35,320 nt of DNA from Lachnospiraceae bacterium (GTDB taxonomy: Bacteria; Bacillota; Clostridia; Lachnospirales; Lachnospiraceae). The translations under genes were made by a program, and so were the position numbers. Under the pieces are notes generated by a model. That model was not told the DNA's origin. It saw nothing but the letters and a program-made list of their open reading frames with translations, and did not search any database. Position 1 is the stretch's first letter. Every line of letters starts with the position of its first letter. The stretch spans positions 1 to 35,320 of the forward strand of contig JAILDZ010000206.1 of assembly GCA_024688505.1 (NCBI GenBank), written 5' to 3'. This document shows positions 8,929 through 17,061 of the stretch, one piece after another.

Positions 8929-10251
8929 TCATTTGATAATTGATATCTCTCTGTCTGAAACAGCTTCCACTTTCCCATCGAAGGGAGCATGTATATTCAC
9001 TGAAAGGCCTTCTGCTGCCTGACCTATCACCTGTCCCTTTTTCACTGCATCTCCGGCCTTCACTGCAGCCTTTGCCGGTGCTCCGATATGCTGGCTTAAG
9101 GGGATCACCACTCTTACAGCACTTTCCTGTATATCTGAAATGGGAGCTTCTTTATCGTAACTATAAAGGCCCAGTCTGTGCGCCAGTCTGTGCACAGGCA
9201 CCTTTCTTTCTTCTCTTCCTGCAGCCACGGGAGCGGCATCTATCTTTTCTATCTTTAAACCGCCTGCCCTGAGGGCTCCCTTAAATTCCTGGATGATGGA
9301 TTTCGGAGAAAGTCCCTGGGGACATGCATATTTTTCACATATTCCGCATCCGCTGCAATACATGGCATTTACAAACACGCTTAGATCGCTGGCATCTGAA
9401 TTTGCCACAGCCCGCATTATGCGATGGGGCTCTATGGGATGTCCCAGTGCGTGTCTGCTGCATAGATCCGTGCAGGTCCTGCACTGGCAGCATGATGAAG
9501 ATGCCCTTCTCTTTTCAACCTTCAGATCCTTATCTGCGCTGAGTCTCAGCTTATGATCTGCAGGCAGGATTATGATGGCGTTCGTGGTCTTTGTGATCAC
9601 CGTGTTTTCTGTGCCGAATCTTCCCATCATGGGGCCGCCCATGAGGTATACCGGATTCTTTACAGTCACGTTTCCCGCAGCCTTCACCGCATCTCCCACG
9701 CGCATTCCGAGAGGCAGTCTTAAGGTCTTCGGTGTATCTATCTCGCCCACGATGGAAACCAGCTTATCTGTGACCGGTGTTCCTTCATGGACTCCTCTGT
9801 ACAGGTTATACATGGTCTCTACGTTATATACCACCACGTTTTCATCTATCGGCAGCCCGCCGGGTCGTATCACCCTGCCGGTCACCTCGTATATGAGCAC
9901 CACCTCGTCTCCCATGGGATATGCAGCCCGAAGTTCATGTATCCTCAGTGCCGGAAAATCCGGAAGCACTTCCTTAAGAGCGCTGATGGTCTCCTTATAT
10001 TCGCTTTTAATCCCGACTACGGCTTCCTTTGCATTAAACGCTTCTCTCACCTCGTTTAACATGGTGAGGATCTCTCTGGTATGCAGAGCCAGTAACTGTC
10101 TGTGCAGTTTCAGAAGCGGCTCACATTCTACGCAATTTAATATCACCGTATCGGCTTTATCAGTCATTTTGGCATAGGCCGGGAAACCGGCACCGCCGGC
10201 TCCCACTACGCCACAGTTTTTAGCAATACTTTTCAGTTCTTCAATATTCAT
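8929..10251 (-). CDS. PduS-like flavin/iron-sulfur oxidoreductase (RnfC-related)
   Basis: 440 aa; GVVGAGGAGFPAYAKM nucleotide/flavin motif and two cysteine clusters CCQCRTCTDLC and CSGCGICEKYACP. Confidence 0.9.
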   Translation of the reverse strand: MNIEELKSIAKNCGVVGAGGAGFPAYAKMTDKADTVILNCVECEPLLKLHRQLLALHTREILTMLNEVREAFNAKEAVVGIKSEYKETISALKEVLPDFPALRIHELRAAYPMGDEVVLIYEVTGRVIRPGGLPIDENVVVYNVETMYNLYRGVHEGTPVTDKLVSIVGEIDTPKTLRLPLGMRVGDAVKAAGNVTVKNPVYLMGGPMMGRFGTENTVITKTTNAIIILPADHKLRLSADKDLKVEKRRASSSCCQCRTCTDLCSRHALGHPIEPHRIMRAVANSDASDLSVFVNAMYCSGCGICEKYACPQGLSPKSIIQEFKGALRAGGLKIEKIDAAPVAAGREERKVPVHRLAHRLGLYSYDKEAPISDIQESAVRVVIPLSQHIGAPAKAAVKAGDAVKKGQVIGQAAEGLSVNIHAPFDGKVEAVSDREISIIK

Positions 10252-10529
10252 GAAGAAATAACCTCCATGCCATCCTGTCCTTCATCAACAATTCCAACGA
10301 TAGCGGCATCAACCGGTGCATCTGCATTGTCCGTCCCGATACGTGCTGCAGAACCGGTGGCCACCAGCACCTTTTCTCCGATGCCGGCGCCTATGATGTC
10401 TATGGCGATGAGGTCATTACCGTTGCCACTCATGGTCTTTTCGGGTCTCACGATCATGAATTTGTTGCCAACAAGTTTTTCACTTTTTCTGGTGGAGAAT
10501 ATGCTCCCCATAACGGTTCCGATGATCAT
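10248..10529 (-). CDS. BMC-P pentameric vertex protein (EutN/CcmL family)
   Basis: 93 aa; MIIGTVMGSIFSTRKSEKLVGNKFMIV and DIIGAGIGEKVLVATGSAAR; 4-bp overlap with the PduS-like gene. Confidence 0.92.
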   Translation of the reverse strand: MIIGTVMGSIFSTRKSEKLVGNKFMIVRPEKTMSGNGNDLIAIDIIGAGIGEKVLVATGSAARIGTDNADAPVDAAIVGIVDEGQDGMEVISS

Positions 10530-10543
10530 ATTCGTAACCTCGT

Positions 10544-11182
10544 TTAAATAATGTATGCTGTATCGCCCTGTCTGATCTGACAGGCATTAGCCTCGTCTGT
10601 ATCGATGTGCATTTCCAGAGAGAATGACGGGTCCACTCTGACCTTCACGTTGTCAAGCACGGCACCTCTATCATTTCCCATTCTCACTGATACATAGTCC
10701 CCGTCCTTAAGGCCGACAGGTGCGGCATCTGCAGGAGTCATATGTATATGACGGGCTGCGATGATGCATCCCTCATCGAGATATATGGCTCCCTTAGGTC
10801 CCACAAGAGCTATGGGAGCAGAACCCTTGGTGTCACCGCTCTGACGAAGAGGTGCATTCACTCCCAGGGTTCTGGCATCCGTAGCTGAGATTTCTACCTG
10901 TGATGCCTTACGTACAGGTCCGAGTATACGAACGTTTTCAATGGCTCTGAGTTTAAGTCCTACCAGGGTGCACTGTTCATTAGCAGCCCATTGTCCGCCC
11001 ATTAACTCTTTTTTCTTGGTAAGCTGATAGCCCGGTCCAAACAGTTTCTCCACATCCTCCTGTGTCAGATGGATATGGCGTGCCGATACACCCACAGGTA
11101 CAGCCATCTTCACATCGTCTGTACCCTCATTTATGGCCTGTATGACCATTTTTGTAATGTACTCTACACTGTTAGAATCCAA
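10544..11182 (-). CDS. pduL: Phosphate propanoyltransferase PduL
   Basis: 212 aa; duplicated metal-binding motifs VSARHIHLTQEDV and AARHIHMTPADA; N-terminal amphipathic helix. Confidence 0.93.
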   Translation of the reverse strand: MDSNSVEYITKMVIQAINEGTDDVKMAVPVGVSARHIHLTQEDVEKLFGPGYQLTKKKELMGGQWAANEQCTLVGLKLRAIENVRILGPVRKASQVEISATDARTLGVNAPLRQSGDTKGSAPIALVGPKGAIYLDEGCIIAARHIHMTPADAAPVGLKDGDYVSVRMGNDRGAVLDNVKVRVDPSFSLEMHIDTDEANACQIRQGDTAYII

Positions 11183-11197
11183 AATAGCAGCCTCCTA

Positions 11198-11485
11198 TTA
11201 TGCCTTTACCTTCGGTAAGATCATCTCCACGTCGTTATGAGGACGAGGAATTACGTGTGTAGCTACAAGCTCACCCAGAGCTGATGCTGCAGAAGAGCCT
11301 GCCTCTACAGAAGACTTAACAGCACCTACATCTCCTCTAACCATAACGGTTACGAGTCCGCTACCGATCTTCTCTGTTCCTACAAGTGTTACGTTAGCAG
11401 CCTTGCACATCTGATCTGCTGCCTCGATTGCTGCTACCAGTCCTCTGGTCTCAACCAGTCCTAATGCTTCAAGTGAATTTGCCAT
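11198..11485 (-). CDS. BMC-H shell protein (PduA/PduJ-like), copy A
   Basis: 95 aa; [47 protein letters not shown]. Confidence 0.95.
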   Translation of the reverse strand: MANSLEALGLVETRGLVAAIEAADQMCKAANVTLVGTEKIGSGLVTVMVRGDVGAVKSSVEAGSSAASALGELVATHVIPRPHNDVEMILPKVKA

Positions 11486-11514
11486 GATTTTTTCCTCCTT
11501 TAATTTAATCTAAA

Positions 11515-11886
11515 TCATTTGCTGTTCATTTGTTCTTTAATATTGAAATCCGGGGGGTCCTGCCCCAGCATCTTGGAGTCGGATGTCTCCTCTCCTTTTC
11601 CTTTAAACCTGCTGGCAGAAATGGCCACGATATTCTGGATCTCTTCATGGGGTGCTGCAAGCACTCCAGATGCCACCGGTTTCTTTATGGTGGTATCGTT
11701 TTTTGCAGCCTCCACAGCCGCTTTCACTGCAGATACCTCTCCTTCCACCACGAGAGTCACCAGTCTTCCGCCCAGTTTTCTCTCCCATGTGGCCAGAGAT
11801 ACTTCTGCAGCCTTGCACATGATATCCAATGCATCTATGGCGGCCACAACTCCGCTTATTTCAATAAAACCGTAAGCTTTGCTCAT
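11515..11886 (-). CDS. BMC-H shell protein with C-terminal extension
   Basis: 123 aa; BMC domain followed by polar tail SRFKGKGEETSDSKMLGQDPPDFNIKEQMNSK. Confidence 0.88.
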   Translation of the reverse strand: MSKAYGFIEISGVVAAIDALDIMCKAAEVSLATWERKLGGRLVTLVVEGEVSAVKAAVEAAKNDTTIKKPVASGVLAAPHEEIQNIVAISASRFKGKGEETSDSKMLGQDPPDFNIKEQMNSK

Positions 11887-11904
11887 TTCTGCTCCTAATG
11901 CTTA

Positions 11905-12192
11905 TTATGCCTTGAACCTCGGCAGTATCATCTCCACATCGTTATGAGGACGAGGAATTACGTGTGTAGCTACAAGCTCACCCAGTCTGGATGCTGCGGA
12001 TGTACCTGCTTCTACTGCAGCCTTAACTGCGCCTACATCTCCTCTTACCATAACTGTTACCAGACCGGAACCGATCTTCTCTGTACCGATGAGGGTAACC
12101 TCTGCTGCCTTGGTCATTGCATCAGCTGCTTCGATAGCTGCTGTGAGACCTCTGGTCTCTACCATTCCTAAAGCTTCAAGTGACTGTGACAT
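11905..12192 (-). CDS. BMC-H shell protein (PduA/PduJ-like), copy B
   Basis: 95 aa; differs from copy A at 14 of 95 residues by direct comparison. Confidence 0.95.
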   Translation of the reverse strand: MSQSLEALGMVETRGLTAAIEAADAMTKAAEVTLIGTEKIGSGLVTVMVRGDVGAVKAAVEAGTSAASRLGELVATHVIPRPHNDVEMILPRFKA

Positions 12193-12213
12193 ATTCTTTA
12201 CCTCCTATGTCTC

Positions 12214-12543
12214 TTAATTCTTATCAAGCGCACTGATCTTTAACATTTTTTCCGTATCTGCAGTGGGATTCGGAATAATATGTGTGCATACGATGCCGGT
12301 GGTGTTTCTTGCCACTTCTTCAGCTGCCGCCATAGCTTCCTTCACGTCTGCCACAGCACCTCTGAACTTCACTGTGACGAGAAGCGGTACAGGGAGGGAG
12401 TCTGCGTTTGCAGGTTTATTCTTGTCAAAGATCTCCAGTGTCACATTACCTGCTTTGCATCCTGCATCCGCTGCCAGAAACGCACATACCAGTCCGTATA
12501 CTTCCAATAATCCAACTGCCTGATGTTCTTTCATATCACTCAT
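12214..12543 (-). CDS. Divergent BMC-H shell protein with altered pore loop
   Basis: 109 aa; AVGLLEVYGLVCAFLAADAGCKAGNVTLEIFDKNKPANADSLPVPLLVTVKFRGAVADV; canonical KIGSG pore replaced by a longer loop. Confidence 0.85.
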   Translation of the reverse strand: MSDMKEHQAVGLLEVYGLVCAFLAADAGCKAGNVTLEIFDKNKPANADSLPVPLLVTVKFRGAVADVKEAMAAAEEVARNTTGIVCTHIIPNPTADTEKMLKISALDKN

Positions 12544-12590
12544 TTTAGCGTTTGATATCCTTTTTCTATACGATAGTTACAAAATCTGAC

Positions 12591-13820
12591 TTACTGGTTC
12601 ACGATGGCTATCTTTAAGCCGGTCATTGCCAGGTTAGTCTTAAGCGCTTCATTGATCTCCTGAAGCGGGAAGCGGTGAGTAATAAGCTCTGCTACCGGAA
12701 GTCCGATGCCTTTTGCTCTCTTTAAGAAATCAAATGTGGTACCGTAATCTCTTAAGGTGTATACCCAGGAACCTACCAGATTGATCTCCTTGGAGCAAAG
12801 GTCGAAGTGGGGATTGATCTCAGCGTTTCCGCCGTTTACGAAGAATCCCAGTTCGCAAAGACCTCCGCCGTTACGTATGAATTTATAGATGTTTGCATGT
12901 GCCTTGGGGTTACCTGTGCACTGGAATGCAAAATCTGCCAGATGTCCGCCGAAGGAATCGTATACAGCTTTTGTAAGAGCCTCTATACCCTGATAATCTC
13001 CGAAGTTCACTGTCTGGTTAGCGCCCATTTTCTTAGCGAATTCCAGACGTCCGGGATTTCCGTCGATAGCTGTGATGTTCTCGATACCCATGGTACGAAG
13101 AACTGCTATACAAAGAAGTCCGATAGGACCGCAGCCCTGTACTGCCACTCTGGAGTTGAATTTTAAGATTCCTGTGGTCTTTGCTCTTTCCACTGCGTGC
13201 ACCAGCACTGCAGAGGGCTCGATCAGGATACGGCTGTCCAGATCCAGATCACTTACGTTGAATATAGTGGATCCGCCTCTTACGAAAATGTAATCGGAGA
13301 ACCATCCGTTCAGATGATAATCATCATCGGGAAGAAGTCCGTACACATCAGCTCCGCCCACGTTCTGCTTGTTCATATCGAACATGGTGATCTCGGGATC
13401 ATCCTTAAAGATCATACAGGTAACTACTTTGTCACCGATATGAAGATCTTTGCCGGCGCTGTCCTTCTTCACGTTCTTACCCATGGCTACTATCTCGCCT
13501 GTACCTTCATGTCCCAGAGCCACAGGGATAAGATTAAAGGGATCTCTCTTGAATTCGTGTGCATCGGTACCGCATACGCCGCAGCCTTCCACACGTACCA
13601 GGATATCGTCATCGCCTACAGGAGGGATAGGATATTCCTTCACTTCAAATCTCTCTTTTTCCACCAGTACAGCCACATGTGCGGTCTTCGGTATGGATCC
13701 TGCCGGTGTTGAACCTCCCAGGTTACTGTAGCTGTTGAATGCTGCATTTGAAGAGGTGCCGCCTATCTCATTCAGGATCTGTTTTACGATCTTTTCTACA
13801 TCTTGTTCATTTACTGCCAT
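12591..13820 (-). CDS. Zinc-type (MDR) alcohol dehydrogenase with N-terminal encapsulation-peptide-like helix
   Basis: 409 aa; GCGVCGTDAHEF catalytic zinc site, GHEGTGEIVAMG, VQGCGPIGLL; N-terminal MAVNEQDVEKIVKQILNEIGG then Gly/Ser/Asn linker. Confidence 0.9.
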   Translation of the reverse strand: MAVNEQDVEKIVKQILNEIGGTSSNAAFNSYSNLGGSTPAGSIPKTAHVAVLVEKERFEVKEYPIPPVGDDDILVRVEGCGVCGTDAHEFKRDPFNLIPVALGHEGTGEIVAMGKNVKKDSAGKDLHIGDKVVTCMIFKDDPEITMFDMNKQNVGGADVYGLLPDDDYHLNGWFSDYIFVRGGSTIFNVSDLDLDSRILIEPSAVLVHAVERAKTTGILKFNSRVAVQGCGPIGLLCIAVLRTMGIENITAIDGNPGRLEFAKKMGANQTVNFGDYQGIEALTKAVYDSFGGHLADFAFQCTGNPKAHANIYKFIRNGGGLCELGFFVNGGNAEINPHFDLCSKEINLVGSWVYTLRDYGTTFDFLKRAKGIGLPVAELITHRFPLQEINEALKTNLAMTGLKIAIVNQ

Positions 13821-13840
13821 TTTAGTGGTTCACCTCCTTT

Positions 13841-15241
13841 TTATCTTATACATAAACTGTCACTCATTACGCAGCGACGGCGTTTTGTGAATGTGGATGC
13901 GGATGTGAGTCCTTCACCTGTACGTGATGCAATGGTGAATGTGGGGAATCCTTCTCCGCCGAATCCCAGTGCTGCATAGCTCGGGCCGTTCTTTACCAGG
14001 ATGGCTGTGTCCAAAGCTCTTGCATATTCCGTGATGTGATCCACATTCTTGGAATGGATATGAGCTGAATGACGGTTGCCATGCTCCAGCCACTTTGCTG
14101 TCTCCACACCTTCTTTGAAGTCCTTCACCCGTACTACGCCGAGGATCGGCATCATCAGCTCTTCTGTGATCAGCGGGTGTTCCTTGGGTCCTTCAAATAC
14201 GATGCATCTGATATCAGCGTTCACATTCACTCCTACCATGGAGAGAAGTGTACGTGCATCACGTCCTACGCAGTCTCTGTTCAGAGCGCCCTTGGGAGTG
14301 AGCACTGTGGCGATGAGCTTGTCCTGTACCTCTTTATCGGCCAGGTAGCATCCGTTCTCACTGATCATGTAGTTCATCAGCTCGTCACATATGCTGTCTA
14401 CTGCCACTATCTCTTTCTCTGCTATACAGGGAAGATTGTTATCAAATGTACATCCGTTTACTATATCCCTTGCAGCTTTTCTCACATCTGCGGTTTCGTC
14501 TACCAGCGCGGGAGGATTTCCTGCTCCTGCTCCGATAGCTCTCTTTCCTGAGGAAAGGACCGCTGTCACCACTCCGGGGCCGCCTGTAGCGCAAAGGAGC
14601 GGGATCTTCGGATGCTTCATCATTATGTTGCTGGTGTCAAGGGTGGGCTTTTCTACTGTCACTGCTATGTTGTCCGGGCCGCCCCCTTCTATGGATGCCT
14701 CATTCATAAGATTGATGGCAAATATAGAAGTCTTTATTGCCTTGGGATGAGGATTGAATACTACCGTGTTACCGGCTGCAAACATTCCTATGGTGTTACA
14801 TACTATGGTTTCTGAGGGGTTTGTGGTGGGGGTTATGGAACCGATCACACCGAAAGGACCCATCTCTACCAGTGTCAGACCTCTGTCTCCTGACCAGGCT
14901 GTAGTAGTGATATCTTCCGTTCCGGGAGTTTTATCAGCTACCAGCTGATGCTTCAGGATCTTATCTCCCACGTTACCCATCTTTGTTTCGGATACACCCA
15001 TGCGTGCCAGGATCTCTGCATTCTCGCGAGTCTTTCTGCGCATGATGGAGATGATCTTTTCTCTTTGGTCCAGAGTCATGACTCTGACTTTTTTCTGCGC
15101 TTCATATGCAGCTTCCACAGCACTGTTCATATCCTTGAAGATACCGTGAGCTCCGGATGTGGGAGCATCCAGCTCTACAGATGCCATGACTTTCTGCACT
15201 ATCTCGCGCACATATCTTTCATCAACTGCCAAAGTTATCAT
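13841..15241 (-). CDS. CoA-acylating aldehyde dehydrogenase (PduP/EutE-like)
   Basis: 466 aa; GPFGVIGSITPTTNP, catalytic cysteine in FDNNLPCIAEKE; N-terminal helix VDERYVREIVQKVMASV. Confidence 0.92.
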   Translation of the reverse strand: MITLAVDERYVREIVQKVMASVELDAPTSGAHGIFKDMNSAVEAAYEAQKKVRVMTLDQREKIISIMRRKTRENAEILARMGVSETKMGNVGDKILKHQLVADKTPGTEDITTTAWSGDRGLTLVEMGPFGVIGSITPTTNPSETIVCNTIGMFAAGNTVVFNPHPKAIKTSIFAINLMNEASIEGGGPDNIAVTVEKPTLDTSNIMMKHPKIPLLCATGGPGVVTAVLSSGKRAIGAGAGNPPALVDETADVRKAARDIVNGCTFDNNLPCIAEKEIVAVDSICDELMNYMISENGCYLADKEVQDKLIATVLTPKGALNRDCVGRDARTLLSMVGVNVNADIRCIVFEGPKEHPLITEELMMPILGVVRVKDFKEGVETAKWLEHGNRHSAHIHSKNVDHITEYARALDTAILVKNGPSYAALGFGGEGFPTFTIASRTGEGLTSASTFTKRRRCVMSDSLCIR

Positions 15242-15268
15242 TCCTTTCTTTAGAATCTTTTGTCTGAA

Positions 15269-16072
15269 TTATTTGCCTAAAGACTCAAGTACTTTCTTTG
15301 TGATCTCGGATACCAGATCGGAGCTGGGAGCGCTGCCTGTAGATGCTGAAGAACCGCAGTTTCCGCAGTTATGGCAGTTAGCCTGTCCCTTATTCTGGCA
15401 AAGATCTGCCGGATGTCTTCCCGGAAGACCCATCTGTCTTCTGATCTCGTAAAGCTTCTGAACTGTCTTCTCATCGAATTCCTTCGGGCCGCCCAGCTGA
15501 CGAGCCTTGTAGAGAAGCTCTGCATAGAACTCTACAGACTCCATCTTGTAGTATGCTGTCATCAGGTCCTTACCCCATGTCAGAGCACCGTGGCTCTCCA
15601 GAAGTACCTGATCGAAATGCTCCAGATAGGGCTCTACCGCATCCGGAATCTCCATTGTGGAAGGTGTTCCGTAAGGAGCGATGGGTACGCATCCAAGTGC
15701 GATAACTGCCTCGGGCATGATGGGCTGTGTAAGCGGAATGCCTGCGATAGCAAATGCTGTAGCAAAGGTAGGATGAGCATGAACTACAGATCCTACATCG
15801 GGGCGCTTCTGATACACTCTCATATGCATCTTGATCTCTGATGAGGGACGGAATCCCTTGTTTGCCTGTAACACTTTTCCTTCTCTGTCCACCTTACAGA
15901 TGAACTCCGGTGTCATGAAGCCCTTTGAAACACCTGTAGGTGTGCAAAGGAATTCGTTGTCGTTAAGCTTTACGGAAATGTTACCGTCATTTGCAGCCAC
16001 CATGTTGCGGTCGTAAATGCGCTTACCGATGTCACAGATTTGTTTTTTGATTTCATACTCGTTCTGTACCAT
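15269..16072 (-). CDS. Class II aldolase (L-fuculose/L-rhamnulose-1-phosphate aldolase-like) with Cys-rich linker and C-terminal encapsulation peptide
   Basis: 267 aa; NDGNISVKL, HAHPTFATAFA, ESHGALTWG; tail CQNKGQANCHNCGNCGSSASTGSAPSSDLVSEITKKVLESLGK. Confidence 0.9.
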   Translation of the reverse strand: MVQNEYEIKKQICDIGKRIYDRNMVAANDGNISVKLNDNEFLCTPTGVSKGFMTPEFICKVDREGKVLQANKGFRPSSEIKMHMRVYQKRPDVGSVVHAHPTFATAFAIAGIPLTQPIMPEAVIALGCVPIAPYGTPSTMEIPDAVEPYLEHFDQVLLESHGALTWGKDLMTAYYKMESVEFYAELLYKARQLGGPKEFDEKTVQKLYEIRRQMGLPGRHPADLCQNKGQANCHNCGNCGSSASTGSAPSSDLVSEITKKVLESLGK

Positions 16073-16137
16073 ATTTATTCTCCTTTTTTATTCTTTTTTA
16101 TCTTCATAGGGAGGGTAATCCCTAAAGGTACACATAT

Positions 16138-16563
16138 TTATCTGTCCAGATACTCCAGTATCTTATCCACTCCTTTTCCCGTGGTGCTGTCCACAAAGAA
16201 TATATGGGAGCATCCGGAATTTTTGAGCCAAAGCTCTGCAAGAGCAGGATTTCCTTCTTCCTTATCAGTCTTCGAAACGATGCCTATCACATCCCTGTTC
16301 ACCATACATGTGATATTCGGAGGAAACATACTGTAGGGCTCATTCGCCGCCACCAGAAGTCCCACCACATCCGCTTCATATGAGTAGAGGGCCAGAGCCG
16401 CTCCCAGGCGCTTCACTTCCAGGTACTCTCCCGGTGTATCGATGACCACATCATAGTTATTAATGTACTGGGTCTTCTGATACTCTATCTTTTCTCCGCG
16501 GAGAGCCTGCTTCAGCGTGGTCTTTCCTGCCTCGCTTCTTCCCATAAGGACTATCTTTCTCAT
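16138..16563 (-). CDS. PduV/EutP-like GTPase
   Basis: 141 aa; P-loop GRSEAGKTTLKQAL, DTPGEYLE, VSKTDK. Confidence 0.9.
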   Translation of the reverse strand: MRKIVLMGRSEAGKTTLKQALRGEKIEYQKTQYINNYDVVIDTPGEYLEVKRLGAALALYSYEADVVGLLVAANEPYSMFPPNITCMVNRDVIGIVSKTDKEEGNPALAELWLKNSGCSHIFFVDSTTGKGVDKILEYLDR

Positions 16564-16568
16564 CAGTC

Positions 16569-16934
16569 CTAGGTCCTTGTCACAGGAACTGCACTGTATC
16601 CCAGCTTGTCCTCCACATAAGATATGATGGCTCTTACAGAGGCCTCCACAGACGATACGGATCCTGTGATGATGAGTGATCCCGAAAACCTGTCCACAAA
16701 GCCCAGTTCTATGTCTGCGGCCTTAAGAGCAATATCTGCCATGATGATGGCTGTCTCTGCAGGGCTCACTGTCATGACGCCTATGGCATCTCTGGTGTTT
16801 GTGGTTTCAGGATTCAGTCCCAGCTTCGTATAAAGGATGTCATCCGGATTTGCGATGATATGCGCCAGTGTCACCTGTTTACCGGGCACCAGCTCCTGTA
16901 TTATTCGTTGTTTTTCTGCATATAGATCGTTCAT
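16569..16934 (-). CDS. PduU/EutS-like circularly permuted BMC shell protein
   Basis: 121 aa; KQVTLAHIIANPDD N-terminal strand then BMC core DAIGVMTVSPAETAIIMADIALKAADIELGFVDRFSGSLIITG; RBS AGGAGTGG. Confidence 0.9.
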   Translation of the reverse strand: MNDLYAEKQRIIQELVPGKQVTLAHIIANPDDILYTKLGLNPETTNTRDAIGVMTVSPAETAIIMADIALKAADIELGFVDRFSGSLIITGSVSSVEASVRAIISYVEDKLGYSAVPVTRT

Positions 16935-16954
16935 TAATCCACTCCTATGGTTGC

Positions 16955-16983
16955 ATTATATTCCGTTGTTTTCGCAAAGTCAA
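16955..16983 (-). promoter_or_regulatory. Promoter of the microcompartment operon (TTGACT-N17-TATAAT)
   Basis: On the minus strand TTGACT at 16983-16978, 17-nt spacer, TATAAT at 16960-16955, about 20 nt upstream of the first start codon. Confidence 0.85.
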
Positions 16984-17026
16984 CATAAAACCACATTAAT
17001 ATTTTTGTTTTTGTTTGGGGTTATTA

Positions 17027-17055
17027 TTGACAAATCAACAGAATCCTTCTAAAAT
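17027..17055 (+). promoter_or_regulatory. Promoter of the PHP gene (TTGACA-N17-TAAAAT)
   Basis: TTGACA 17027-17032, 17-nt spacer, TAAAAT 17050-17055; the ATG lies only 6 nt downstream. Confidence 0.75.
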
Positions 17056-17061
17056 GGGCAT

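Noticed and set aside
9572-10177. 201-aa plus-strand ORF and many other plus-strand ORFs inside the BMC operon (for example 5988-6518, 14069-14551)
   Set aside because: They lie antisense to confidently identified conserved genes, have low-complexity shadow-ORF composition and no RBS or recognisable family.
8929-10251. PduS as evidence of B12-dependent diol dehydratase
   Set aside because: No B12 dehydratase, reactivase or cobalamin genes are present; the dehydratase is a glycyl radical enzyme.
11198-12192. Long direct DNA repeats as a possible mobile element or CRISPR-like structure
   Set aside because: The repeats are paralogous BMC-H coding sequences; no spacers, transposase or terminal repeats seen.
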